The notes under the pieces: model-generated
Databases searched by the model: none
The model's input: the letters and a program-made list of their open reading frames with translations, nothing else
What the model was told of the DNA's origin: nothing
Shown here: positions 8,893-17,408 of the stretch, one piece after another
How positions within the stretch are numbered: the first letter of the stretch is position 1
Layout: each line of letters opens with the position of its first letter
Made by a program: the position numbers and the translations under genes
Assembly: GCF_022869825.1 (NCBI RefSeq)
Contig: NZ_CP094971.1
Location: 497,501 to 561,500 of the forward strand
Direction of reading: 5' to 3'
DNA: 64,000 nucleotides
Origin: Clostridium sp. BJN0001
GTDB taxonomy: Bacteria; Bacillota; Clostridia; Clostridiales; Clostridiaceae

Positions 8893-9975
8893 ATGGAATT
8901 AGAATCACAAATAGAACTAGACAAAATAGAGAAAAGGAATTTTTCTGCAAAAATAAAGCAGTCAATTAAAATACTCAAGATGTCTATGTATGATTTAAAA
9001 GTATACGTTAATTTAGAGTATATTAATAATCCCGCACTTGAAATATATGAAAAAGAGAATGTATCAGCTAAAGAGAAAGAGATTAATATTAAACCATACC
9101 TTTTTTTAGAACAGCATAGATCACTTAAGAAATTTTTAATTGATCAACTTAGAGAACTTAATCTTGATAAAAGATATTTAAAATCATGTAAATATATAGT
9201 AAAGCTATTAAATGGAAATGGATATCTTGATGTGAAACTTACAGATATAAATATGGAAATTGGTATACCTTTAGATATTTTAAAAAAATCTTTAGATATA
9301 ATTCAGTCACTTAAACCGTATGGTATTGGAGCAAGAAATCTTAAAGAGTGTCTTCTTATTCAGATGAAAAAACTTGGCGTTAATAATGATAAAATAAAAA
9401 AGATAGTAAAATATCACCTTTCAGATGTAGGAAGTGGAAGATTTGATTTAATAGCAAAAGATCTTTCAATTAAAAGTAGTGAAGTAAAAAAATATGTGGA
9501 ATTCATAAAAACTCTTGAACCAAAACCATCAAGAGGCTTTTATACATGTAAAGAAGCAAGTTTTATAATACCAGATGCAGAAATGAAATTTGTTAATGGA
9601 AAAATTAATATTGTTATGAATGATGATTCGGTTCCGTCCCTTAGCATAAATAAGTCCTATGAAAAGGTTTTAAAGACGAGAAAAAAGAATTTTAATAAAA
9701 AATATTATGAAGTAGAAGATGAAATAAATATGGCTTATGATATTATACGCGATATAAAAAATAGACGAAGAATATTATATAATATATTAAAATATATTGG
9801 AAACTCGCAGGAAGAATATTTTATGTATGGTAAAGATAAAATAAAAAAAATAAGTATAGATAAATTATCATTAGAAATAAGAATTGATAAGTTTATCATA
9901 AAAAATGCTATTAAAAATAAATCGATAGTTACTAAATACGGAATAATTAAACTTGAGAAAATAATTGATATTTGA
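8893..9975 (+). CDS. sigma-54 paralogue lacking the RpoN box
   Basis: The protein has 360 residues and aligns by eye with RpoN encoded at 5596-6900. Region I reads FSAKIKQSIKILKMSMYDL. The core-binding part has LKPYGIGARNLKECLLIQ, and LEPKPSRGFYT matches LEPKPARGFYT. It stops at TKYGIIKLEKIIDI, just where full-length RpoN goes on for some 75 more residues including the -24-recognising RpoN box. No box-like coding sequence follows before the next gene at 10037, so this is a clean truncation rather than a visible frameshift. It has a good ribosome site (GGAGGAGCGGC). It may bind core RNA polymerase or activators without binding -24 promoters. That function is inference. Confidence 0.8.
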   Translation: MELESQIELDKIEKRNFSAKIKQSIKILKMSMYDLKVYVNLEYINNPALEIYEKENVSAKEKEINIKPYLFLEQHRSLKKFLIDQLRELNLDKRYLKSCKYIVKLLNGNGYLDVKLTDINMEIGIPLDILKKSLDIIQSLKPYGIGARNLKECLLIQMKKLGVNNDKIKKIVKYHLSDVGSGRFDLIAKDLSIKSSEVKKYVEFIKTLEPKPSRGFYTCKEASFIIPDAEMKFVNGKINIVMNDDSVPSLSINKSYEKVLKTRKKNFNKKYYEVEDEINMAYDIIRDIKNRRRILYNILKYIGNSQEEYFMYGKDKIKKISIDKLSLEIRIDKFIIKNAIKNKSIVTKYGIIKLEKIIDI

Positions 9976-10036
9976 AATAAAATTCATATATTAGTATAAT
10001 ATATAAAAACGTTATAGTATAAAAAGGAGAGTTAAT

Positions 10037-11470
10037 GTGTTTATATTACTTATCTTAGTTCTTATAACAGTTGTACTTAATATTATTTTTTCTCTTTCTC
10101 TTATTTTTATAGAAAGAAGAGATCCACCCACAACATGGGCATGGCTTTTTATAATGATTTTGATGCCTGGGCTTGGATTTATAATATATCTTCTTTTAGG
10201 ACAGAATTTAAGTCGTCAGAAGCTTTTTAAAGAGAAAACAAAAATAGATGAGATAAGAAGGATAAAACCTAATTCAAAATTTTACAGTATAAATCATAGT
10301 CATGATGGTGGTTTTAAGTATATTGATTTAAGAAGAATGAATTATAGAAACAATGGCTCTCTTTATACAATAAACAATAATGTAAGGTTGTTTTATGATG
10401 GAAAAAGAAAATTTAAACAACTTATATCGGATATAAAAAATGCTAAAAAATTTATTCATGTAGAATATTATATTTTTAGAAGAGATAATCTAGGTTTAGA
10501 GATTATAGATGAACTTACAAAAAAGGCTAGAGAAGGTCTTGAAGTAAGAATTCTTGTTGATAGTATGGGTTCTTATAAATTAACTAGAAAAAGTCTTAAA
10601 GAATATTTAAATGCAGGAGGAAAGTTTTCTATATTTTTCCCAGGAATATTTCCTCATATAAATACACGAATAAATTATAGAAATCATAGAAAAATAGTTG
10701 TAATAGATGGAAAATATGGCTATGTAGGAGGCTTTAATATTGGAGATGAGTATATAGGAAAAGATCCTAAAATAGGCTTTTGGAGAGATACTCATGTAAG
10801 AATTCAAGGAGAGGCTGTAAGTGATTTAAGTGAGAGATTTTTGCTTGATTGGTGCTATGCATCAGGAGAGAAGATAGATAAATATGAAAATTATTTTAAT
10901 AAGGATATAGACATTGTAGGGGACACAGGAATTCAGATCGTAACAAGTGGTCCTGACCACAATGAAGAATATATAAGAAATTCCTATCTTAAGATTATAA
11001 ATAATGCTAAAAAAAATCTATATCTTGAGACTCCATATCTTGTACCAGATATAACCATGCTTGAAACTTTAAAGATATCAGCACTTTCAGGAGTAGATGT
11101 ACGTATTATTATACCTGGAAATCCTGATCATTTCTTTATGAAATGGGCAGCAAGTTCATATATAGGAGACCTTCTAAATGCTGGAGTAAGAATCTACAGC
11201 TATGAGAATGGTTTTATACATGCGAAAACAATAGTTTCTGACAGCATAATTTCAAGTGTTGGAACTGCAAACCTTGATATACGAAGTTTTAAGCTTAATT
11301 TTGAAGTTAACGCAGTCATTTATGATGATAGAGTTTCAATAAATATGGAAGATCAATTTTTTAAAGATATTGAAAATTCAACAGAAATTACGATTGATAT
11401 ATATAATAAGAGAAGTAGGCTTCTTAGGATACAAGAATCTCTTGTTAGGCTTTTATCGCCAATTTTATAA
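10037..11470 (+). CDS. cls: cardiolipin synthase
   Basis: The protein has 477 residues with two N-terminal membrane segments and a PLDNc-type start (RRDPPTTWAWLFIMILMPGLG). Two phospholipase D motifs follow: NHRKIVVIDGKYGYVGGFN and HAKTIVSDSIISSVGTAN. It condenses phosphatidylglycerol at the membrane to form cardiolipin. The GTG start at 10037 is preferred because AAGGAGAG lies 7-8 bases upstream and the overlapping ATG at 10035 is out of frame. It is followed by the promoter of the aromatic operon. Confidence 0.93.
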   Translation: MFILLILVLITVVLNIIFSLSLIFIERRDPPTTWAWLFIMILMPGLGFIIYLLLGQNLSRQKLFKEKTKIDEIRRIKPNSKFYSINHSHDGGFKYIDLRRMNYRNNGSLYTINNNVRLFYDGKRKFKQLISDIKNAKKFIHVEYYIFRRDNLGLEIIDELTKKAREGLEVRILVDSMGSYKLTRKSLKEYLNAGGKFSIFFPGIFPHINTRINYRNHRKIVVIDGKYGYVGGFNIGDEYIGKDPKIGFWRDTHVRIQGEAVSDLSERFLLDWCYASGEKIDKYENYFNKDIDIVGDTGIQIVTSGPDHNEEYIRNSYLKIINNAKKNLYLETPYLVPDITMLETLKISALSGVDVRIIIPGNPDHFFMKWAASSYIGDLLNAGVRIYSYENGFIHAKTIVSDSIISSVGTANLDIRSFKLNFEVNAVIYDDRVSINMEDQFFKDIENSTEITIDIYNKRSRLLRIQESLVRLLSPIL

Positions 11471-11484
11471 AAGCGTTAAAAAAT

Positions 11485-11512
11485 TTGACATATGTTATTT
11501 ATTTGATATAAT
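11485..11512 (+). promoter_or_regulatory. strong sigma-A promoter of the aromatic operon
   Basis: TTGACA is followed after 16 bases by TATAAT, with TGA directly before the -10 (extended -10). Both hexamers match consensus fully. The transcript would start near 11519, before the leader peptide. Confidence 0.85.
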
Positions 11513-11547
11513 AATAACAAGATTATTTTCAGAAAGGAAAAAGATAA

Positions 11548-11697
11548 ATGGAATCTAACATTAAAAAAATATCAGTTTTAGTAGAAAAATTTTATAATGT
11601 CTTTTATTTTATGTTCTGGGGCTATTATTATTGCGCTGGCTATTTTTTCTGCAAAAAAACTGAATATGAATTTTTAATGAGTGATCCTTTATTATGA
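11548..11697 (+). CDS. aromatic-rich leader peptide of the aro operon
   Basis: This 49-codon frame starts at ATG 11548, preceded by AAGGAAAA, and ends at TGA 11695. Residues 15-34 contain 13 aromatic residues out of 20: six Phe (15, 19, 21, 23, 33, 34), six Tyr (16, 20, 26, 27, 28, 32) and one Trp (24). Tyr40 and Phe42 follow. It lies between a consensus promoter and a terminator just before aroF, which makes DAHP. This is the layout of pheA/trp-type leader peptides, where ribosome stalling at scarce aromatic tRNAs controls termination. It was too short for routine gene calling. The coding assignment is from sequence; translation is inferred. Confidence 0.8.
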   Translation: MESNIKKISVLVEKFYNVFYFMFWGYYYCAGYFFCKKTEYEFLMSDPLL

Positions 11698-11778
11698 AAA
11701 TTGTAAGGAAATAAGATTAAATTTATTTTATAGTATATATTTAAGACTCATTATATTTATATAGTGAGTCTTTTTTTT
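11675..11778 (+). promoter_or_regulatory. transcription attenuator (antiterminator and terminator) of the aro operon
   Basis: The terminator is AAGACTCATTATAT (11743-11756) pairing with ATATAGTGAGTCTT (about 11759-11772), with one G-U pair, followed by eight T. The end of the leader reading frame contains TAATGAGT at 11675-11682. This is an exact complement of ACTCATTA at 11746-11753, the 5' arm of the terminator. The two pairings exclude each other. A ribosome stalled at the aromatic codons (to 11649) leaves 11675-11682 free for antitermination. A ribosome that reaches the stop at 11697 covers it and lets the terminator form. Confidence 0.78.
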
Positions 11779-11810
11779 ATAAAAAACATAAAAATTAGGA
11801 GGAAGAAAAA

Positions 11811-12824
11811 ATGATAATAATACTTAACAAAAATGCGGACAAAAATGAAATTAAAAAACTCGTAGCTCAGATTGAAAAGAAAGGATTAAAGGTAAACATA
11901 GTTCACGGTGCAGAAACGAATATTATTGGACTTATTGGAGATACAAGCACAGTTGATGCAGGACAGATAGAATCAAATAGAGTAGTTGAGAAGGTTATGC
12001 ACGTTCAAGAACCTTTCAAAAAAGCAAATAGATTATTCCACCCTGATGATACAGTAATAGATATAATGGGACAAAAAATTGGTGGAAAGAAGATAGCAAT
12101 GATTGCAGGACCTTGTTCTGTTGAAACAAGAGATCAGATAGTTTCAATAGCAGAGGATGTTAAAAAGATAGGTGCAGGATTCTTAAGAGGAGGAGCATTC
12201 AAGCCAAGGACTTCACCATACAGCTTCCAAGGATTAGAATACGAAGGATTAAATCTTTTAAAAGAAGCTAGAAAAGAAACAGGTCTTCCAATTGTAACTG
12301 AAATTATGAGCCCATACGATATAGAAAGATTCGTAGAAGATGTTGATGTAATTCAAGTCGGTGCAAGAAATATGCAGAACTTTGAACTTTTAAAAGAGCT
12401 TGGAAAGATAGATAAGCCAATTTTATTAAAGAGAGGATTATCTGCAACAATAGAAGAACTTTTAATGAGTGCTGAATATATAATGGCAGGCGGAAATGAA
12501 AAAGTAATATTATGTGAAAGAGGAATAAGAACATTTGAAACTTACACAAGAAACACTCTTGATTTAAGTGCAATTCCTGCAATTAAAAAATTAAGTCATC
12601 TCCCAGTAATCGTAGATCCAAGCCATGCAACAGGAAAGTACTGGATGGTAGAACCTCTTGCAAAAGCTGCTGTAGCTGTTGGTGCAGATGGACTTATAAT
12701 TGAAGTTCATAACGATCCTGCTAATGCTTTATGTGATGGTGCACAATCAATAAAACCTGCTAGATACGAAAAGATATTTAATGAATTAAAAGTAATAGCA
12801 AACGCTGTTGGAAGAGAAATCTAA
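11811..12824 (+). CDS. aroF: 3-deoxy-7-phosphoheptulonate (DAHP) synthase, type I-beta with N-terminal regulatory domain
   Basis: The protein has 337 residues. It makes DAHP from phosphoenolpyruvate and erythrose 4-phosphate, the first step of the shikimate pathway. Residues 1 to about 68 form a ferredoxin-like/ACT-like domain, as in Thermotoga-type enzymes inhibited by Tyr or Phe. The barrel shows [31 protein letters not shown] and VDPSHATGK. The start follows AGGAGGAAGAAAAA. It is the first gene after the attenuator, so both transcription and probably enzyme activity respond to aromatic amino acids. Confidence 0.95.
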   Translation: MIIILNKNADKNEIKKLVAQIEKKGLKVNIVHGAETNIIGLIGDTSTVDAGQIESNRVVEKVMHVQEPFKKANRLFHPDDTVIDIMGQKIGGKKIAMIAGPCSVETRDQIVSIAEDVKKIGAGFLRGGAFKPRTSPYSFQGLEYEGLNLLKEARKETGLPIVTEIMSPYDIERFVEDVDVIQVGARNMQNFELLKELGKIDKPILLKRGLSATIEELLMSAEYIMAGGNEKVILCERGIRTFETYTRNTLDLSAIPAIKKLSHLPVIVDPSHATGKYWMVEPLAKAAVAVGADGLIIEVHNDPANALCDGAQSIKPARYEKIFNELKVIANAVGREI

Positions 12825-12959
12825 AATTAAGAAATAATCTTGCAATATAGCATAGTTTTGTAGTAATGTTAATAAAGAGAATCTATATCATAAAAGAGGC
12901 TTATAGCTTATAAATTTACGATGCAGATACCGAATTTTTTAATTAATATGGGGTGAAAA

Positions 12960-14255
12960 ATGGGAGAATATAAAATTAATCCACAAAAGTTAAAGGGTGA
13001 AGTTAAAGTTCCACCATCAAAAAGCATGGCTCATAGAGCAATAATCTGTGCAGCATTATCTGAAGGCGAGAGCATAATTAAAAATGTAGATTTTTCAGAT
13101 GATATTAAGGCAACATTAGATTCTATGATAAAGCTTGGTGCAAAGGCGAGTGTCAAAGAAGATACACTTTATATAAAAGGTATATCTAAAGATTCAGAAT
13201 TAGGCGATAAAGAAGTAGTTATAGATTGTAATGAATCAGGTTCAACTTTAAGATTTATTGTACCTATAGCACTTATGAGATATGGAAAAACTAAGTTTAT
13301 AGGAAGAGGAAATTTAGGAAAAAGGCCGCTTAAAACATATTATGATATATTTGATTTACAAAATATAAAGTATTCTCATAAAGAAGGCGTTCTTGATTTA
13401 AAAACAGAAGGACAGCTTAAAAGCGGTATATTTAAAGTAAGAGGAGACATAAGTTCTCAATTTATAACAGGACTTCTTTTTGTTCTTCCACTTTTAGATG
13501 GAGATTCAAAAATAGAGATAACAACTAACATGGAATCAAAAGGTTACATAGATATGACTTTAAAAGCTATAAAAGATTTTGGAGTTACTATTGTAAACAA
13601 TGATTATAAAGAATTTATAATAAAAGGAAATCAAAAATACAAAAATAAAGATTATAAAGTTGAAGCAGATTATTCACAAGCTGCATTTTACCTCTGTGCT
13701 GATGCATTAAATAATGAAGTATATGCAGATGATCTTTCTAAAGATTCACTTCAAGGAGACAAGGAAGTTATAGATGTTTTAGAGAGAATGGGAGTTAAGT
13801 TTTCTTATAAAGATTCATCTTTAATAGGAAAAGTAAGTGGCACTTTAAAAGGAACTGTCATTGATGGTTCACAGTGTCCTGATATAATTCCTGTTTTAGC
13901 ACTTGTATGTGCTCTTTCAGAAGGAAAATCTAAGATAATAAATGCAGAAAGATTAAGAATAAAAGAATGTGATAGATTAAAGGCTGTAACTGAAGAATTA
14001 AATAAACTTGGGGCTGATATTAAAGAAACAGAAGACGGACTTATAATAAATGGGGTTTCATCTTTAAAAGGAGGAACTACAGTATGGAGTCATAAAGATC
14101 ATAGAATTGCAATGACTCTTGCAGTTGCAGCTACAGTATGCAGTGAGCAGATAGTAATAAAAGATTATGAATGTGTATCAAAATCTTATCCAGATTTTTG
14201 GAAAGATTATATAAGTCTTGGGGGTTGTATTAATGAGTGGAATGATAGGAAATAA
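12960..14255 (+). CDS. aroA: 3-phosphoshikimate 1-carboxyvinyltransferase (EPSP synthase)
   Basis: The protein has 431 residues. It transfers the enolpyruvyl group of PEP to shikimate 3-phosphate. Seen motifs are VPPSKSMAHRAIICAALSEG near the N terminus, NESGSTLRFIVPIAL, RGNLGKRPL and, late, RIKECDRLKAVTEELNKLGA and DHRIAMTLAVAA. The start at 12960 follows GGGGTGAAAA. The 135-base gap to aroF holds no gene. In many clostridia aroB stands at this point, but here it is absent. The 3' end overlaps aroC by 23 bases. Confidence 0.96.
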   Translation: MGEYKINPQKLKGEVKVPPSKSMAHRAIICAALSEGESIIKNVDFSDDIKATLDSMIKLGAKASVKEDTLYIKGISKDSELGDKEVVIDCNESGSTLRFIVPIALMRYGKTKFIGRGNLGKRPLKTYYDIFDLQNIKYSHKEGVLDLKTEGQLKSGIFKVRGDISSQFITGLLFVLPLLDGDSKIEITTNMESKGYIDMTLKAIKDFGVTIVNNDYKEFIIKGNQKYKNKDYKVEADYSQAAFYLCADALNNEVYADDLSKDSLQGDKEVIDVLERMGVKFSYKDSSLIGKVSGTLKGTVIDGSQCPDIIPVLALVCALSEGKSKIINAERLRIKECDRLKAVTEELNKLGADIKETEDGLIINGVSSLKGGTTVWSHKDHRIAMTLAVAATVCSEQIVIKDYECVSKSYPDFWKDYISLGGCINEWNDRK

Positions 14256-15318
14256 ATTAAAAATATCAATTTTTGGGGAATCGCATGGGGTCGCTATAGG
14301 AATTACTATAGATGGCCTTCCATCTGGTATAGAACTTTCTTATGAAGAAATTTTAAAAGAGATGGCAAGAAGAGCGCCAGGAAAAAGTGCTCTTTCAACT
14401 AAGCGAAATGAAAGCGATACTCCTGAAATATTAAGTGGATTTTTTGAAGGAAAAACAACAGGAACACCTCTTTGTGCGATAATACGAAATAGTGACCAGC
14501 ATTCAAAAGATTATGGAAAGCTTAAAGATCTTATGAGACCTGGTCATGCAGATTATACAGGTTTTGTTAAGTATAAAGGGTTTAACGATTATAGAGGAGG
14601 AGGACATTTCTCAGGAAGAATTACTGCTCCACTCGTATTTGCAGGAGCTATAGCAAAACAAATATTAGAAAAAGAGAAAATCACAGTAGGTGCTCATATT
14701 AAGAGCATTGGAAGTGTAGCTGACAAAAGTTTTAATGAAGTAGAACTTACAAAAGAACTTTTAAAAAAGCTTTCATTGTCTGAACTTCCTCTTTTAAGCT
14801 CTGATAAAGAAGAAAAAATGAGAAATGAAATTATTGAAGCTAAAAATAATTTAGATTCAGTAGGTGGAATTATCGAAACATCTGTAATCGGGATAAAACC
14901 AGGAGTAGGAGATCCATTTTTTGATTCTATAGAATCAACTCTTTCACATCTTTTATTCTCTGTTCCTGCAGTAAAAGGTGTTGAGTTTGGTCTTGGTTTT
15001 GAAATGGCTAAGATGCATGGTTCTAATGCAAATGATGAATATTATTATGATAATGATGGAAAAGTTAAAACATATACTAATAATAATGGGGGAATATTAG
15101 GAGGCATAACAAATGGAATGCCGATACTATTTAAAGTAGCGATAAAACCTACTCCTTCAATTGCAAAAAAACAGAGGACTGTAGATATAAGTACAAACAA
15201 AGACTCATATCTTGAAGTAGAAGGAAGACATGACCCATGTATTGTACAAAGAGCAGTTCCAGTAATTGAAGCAGTTACTGCAATCGGTATTTTAGATCAG
15301 ATTTTATTAAATAAATAA
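14233..15318 (+). CDS. aroC: chorismate synthase
   Basis: The protein has 361 residues. It converts EPSP to chorismate with reduced FMN. The signature MSGMIGNKLKISIFGESHG opens the protein, matching the usual family N terminus. This supports the ATG at 14233 (GGGGG 8 bases upstream) rather than the TTG at 14218. Further motifs are RPGHADYTGFVKYKGFNDYRG and GRHDPCIVQRAVPVIEAV. It overlaps the end of aroA by 23 bases, indicating translational coupling. Confidence 0.96.
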   Translation: MSGMIGNKLKISIFGESHGVAIGITIDGLPSGIELSYEEILKEMARRAPGKSALSTKRNESDTPEILSGFFEGKTTGTPLCAIIRNSDQHSKDYGKLKDLMRPGHADYTGFVKYKGFNDYRGGGHFSGRITAPLVFAGAIAKQILEKEKITVGAHIKSIGSVADKSFNEVELTKELLKKLSLSELPLLSSDKEEKMRNEIIEAKNNLDSVGGIIETSVIGIKPGVGDPFFDSIESTLSHLLFSVPAVKGVEFGLGFEMAKMHGSNANDEYYYDNDGKVKTYTNNNGGILGGITNGMPILFKVAIKPTPSIAKKQRTVDISTNKDSYLEVEGRHDPCIVQRAVPVIEAVTAIGILDQILLNK

Positions 15319-15341
15319 TAATTTAGAGGTGGAATTTTTAG

Positions 15342-15617
15342 ATGTCAGATATAAATAATCTTAGAGTAAAAATTGATGAAATAGATAAAAAACTTACAGA
15401 ACTATTTGAAGAGAGAATGGAGATTGTTCTTAAAGTATCAGAATATAAAAAGAAGAATTCAATTCCTGTTACAGATTCAAAGAGGGAAGATGAAGTAATA
15501 AGAAAGAATATAGATAGACTTCATAATAAAGATTATGAAGCTGATATCAAAAAATTCTATGTATCTCTTATGGATATAGCTAAGGGTATAGAGCATAGGA
15601 AAATAGATAAAAAGTAG
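15342..15617 (+). CDS. chorismate mutase (AroQ class, monofunctional)
   Basis: The protein has 91 residues, the size of a single all-helical AroQ-type chorismate mutase domain. It opens with LRVKIDEIDKKLTELFEERM and continues KVSEYKKKNSIPVTDSKRE; the Arg, Lys and Glu positions fit the active site pattern. It turns chorismate into prephenate, feeding TyrA encoded by tyrA at the end of the operon. No prephenate dehydratase is fused or adjacent, so the phenylalanine branch must be completed elsewhere. The gene lies 23 bases after aroC with its own ribosome site (AGAGGTGG). Confidence 0.88.
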   Translation: MSDINNLRVKIDEIDKKLTELFEERMEIVLKVSEYKKKNSIPVTDSKREDEVIRKNIDRLHNKDYEADIKKFYVSLMDIAKGIEHRKIDKK

Positions 15618-15638
15618 CAGTAAAAAGGGGGATATATT

Positions 15639-16448
15639 ATGGACTTTTATGGACTTTTTGGTGAGAAATTAGGGCATAGCCTTTCACCTGAAATACATAA
15701 TACTTTTTTTAAAATCTGCAATATTGAAGGTGCATATAAGCTTTTTGAAGTAGAAAAGGAAAATCTTAAAGATGCAGTTTTAGGACTTAAAGCATTAAAG
15801 ATAAAGGGAGCTAATGTAACAATTCCTTATAAAGTTGAGATAATGAAATATCTTGATTTTATATCTGACGAAGCTAAGAAAATAAAAGCTGTGAATACAG
15901 TCTGCCTTAAAGACGGAAAGCTTTATGGATATAATACAGATTACTTTGGATTTAGCGATATAATAAGGAAGAATAATATAGATATAGATAAAAAAACAGC
16001 AATGGTTCTTGGAAATGGTGGGGCATGTAAAGCTGTAATTACATATCTTTTAGATAATAATATAGAAAAAGTATATTTAATTTCAAGAAGAAAGAATACT
16101 GAAAATGATTTTGATGATAATAGAGTAATACTTAAAACGTATGATGAAATTTCAGATATTAAAGGAAAAGTTTTAATAAATACAACTCCTGTAGGAATGT
16201 ATCCAAACTGCGGTAAAAGCGTAGTTGATGAGGACATAATACGTAATTTTGATGTGCTTATTGATATTGTATATAATCCAGCAGAAACTGAATTCTTAAA
16301 GATTGGAAAAAAACTTAATAAAAAGGTTTATGGCGGTATGACAATGCTAATAGGTCAGGCTATTAAATCTGAAGAGATATGGCAGGAAAAAGAATTTAGT
16401 GATTCTTATGTAGAAAATCTTTATAAGAAGTTTAAGGATAGGTTTTAA
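15639..16448 (+). CDS. aroE: shikimate dehydrogenase
   Basis: The protein has 269 residues. It reduces 3-dehydroshikimate to shikimate with NADPH. Motifs: GEKLGHSLSPEIHN, GANVTIPYKVEIMKYLD (with the catalytic Lys), NTDYFGF, a Rossmann loop MVLGNGGACKAV, and NTTPVGMYP. The start at 15639 follows AAAGGGGGA. It is in the middle of the operon, 21 bases after chorismate mutase and 2 bases before aroK. Confidence 0.95.
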   Translation: MDFYGLFGEKLGHSLSPEIHNTFFKICNIEGAYKLFEVEKENLKDAVLGLKALKIKGANVTIPYKVEIMKYLDFISDEAKKIKAVNTVCLKDGKLYGYNTDYFGFSDIIRKNNIDIDKKTAMVLGNGGACKAVITYLLDNNIEKVYLISRRKNTENDFDDNRVILKTYDEISDIKGKVLINTTPVGMYPNCGKSVVDEDIIRNFDVLIDIVYNPAETEFLKIGKKLNKKVYGGMTMLIGQAIKSEEIWQEKEFSDSYVENLYKKFKDRF

Positions 16449-16450
16449 TT

Positions 16451-16960
16451 ATGAAAAAAAGTAATGTTTTACTTATAGGAATGCCAGGATGCGGGAAAAG
16501 TACAGTAGGAAAGATAGTAGCCAAATATCTTAACATGGATTTTATAGATATGGATGATTATATAGAAAAAGAATCGGGCACAAGTATACCAAAATTATTT
16601 GAAAAAGGTGAAGAGTATTTTAGAGACTTAGAGAGTAGTGCGTGCAAAAAACTTTCATTATCTAAAAACACAATCATATCAACAGGTGGAGGAGCAATTA
16701 AGAGAAAATCAAATATTGATGTATTTAGAGAAAATAGTATTGTGATTTTCATTGATAGACCACTTGATATTTTAATTAATGATGTTGATATAGATAAAAG
16801 ACCGCTGCTTAAAGAAGGAAGAGAAAAAATAGTAAATCTATATAAAGAGCGTTATAATTTATATGTCAATTATTCTGATGTAATTGTAAAAAATGATGGG
16901 ACAATAAATAAGATAATAAGCAAATTAAAAAAAGCAATAGTAAAAGTAAAAGAGGCGTAA
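16451..16960 (+). CDS. aroK: shikimate kinase
   Basis: The protein has 169 residues. It phosphorylates shikimate at the 3-OH with ATP. The Walker A motif GMPGCGKST (residues 9-17) is followed by DMDDYIE (substrate-binding Asp) and by STGGGAIKR, the shikimate-binding GGG motif. The lid Arg lies in DKRPLL. The gene starts 2 bases after aroE and is translated from the same operon mRNA. Confidence 0.95.
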   Translation: MKKSNVLLIGMPGCGKSTVGKIVAKYLNMDFIDMDDYIEKESGTSIPKLFEKGEEYFRDLESSACKKLSLSKNTIISTGGGAIKRKSNIDVFRENSIVIFIDRPLDILINDVDIDKRPLLKEGREKIVNLYKERYNLYVNYSDVIVKNDGTINKIISKLKKAIVKVKEA

Positions 16961-16965
16961 TATAT

Positions 16966-17397
16966 ATGAAGATACTTGTAATTAATGGACCTAATATAAA
17001 TATGGTAGGGGTAAGAGAAAAACAAATTTATGGAACACGTTCTTATGATGAGATTTGTAAATTTATAAAGTCAGAAGGAGAAAAAATGGGGCATGAGGTT
17101 ACTCTTTTTCAGAGCAACTGTGAAGGAGAAATAATAGATGAGCTCCAGAAGGCATATTATGAAAAGTATGATGGAATAGTAATTAATCCAGGAGCGTATA
17201 CGCATTATAGCTATGCAATCCATGATGCTATAAAAGGAATAAATATAGATACAGTTGAAGTACATTTATCTAATATACATAAGAGAGAAGATTTTAGAAG
17301 AAAATCAGTTACTGCACCTGCATGTATAGGACAGTTATGCGGGTTTGGTGAAAATGGATATATTCTTGCGATGAAAGCATTAGAAATGAATAAATAG
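16966..17397 (+). CDS. aroQ: 3-dehydroquinate dehydratase, type II
   Basis: The protein has 143 residues, typical of the type II dodecameric enzyme. It dehydrates 3-dehydroquinate to 3-dehydroshikimate. Motifs: INGPNINMVGVREKQIYG with the catalytic Tyr region, QSNCEGEIIDELQ, INPGAYTHYSYAIHDAI and EVHLSNIHKREDFR. It lies 5 bases after aroK. Confidence 0.95.
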   Translation: MKILVINGPNINMVGVREKQIYGTRSYDEICKFIKSEGEKMGHEVTLFQSNCEGEIIDELQKAYYEKYDGIVINPGAYTHYSYAIHDAIKGINIDTVEVHLSNIHKREDFRRKSVTAPACIGQLCGFGENGYILAMKALEMNK

Positions 17398-17408
17398 GGG
17401 GAAATAAA

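Noticed and set aside
11370..11558. 62-residue frame at the end of cls overlapping the aro promoter
   Set aside because: It is out of frame with cls, crosses the promoter, and is a shadow; the leader peptide in another frame has a proper site and context.
11548..11810. T-box control of the aro operon
   Set aside because: No GGTGG-type T-box sequence or stem I/specifier pattern is present; the leader peptide attenuator explains the region.
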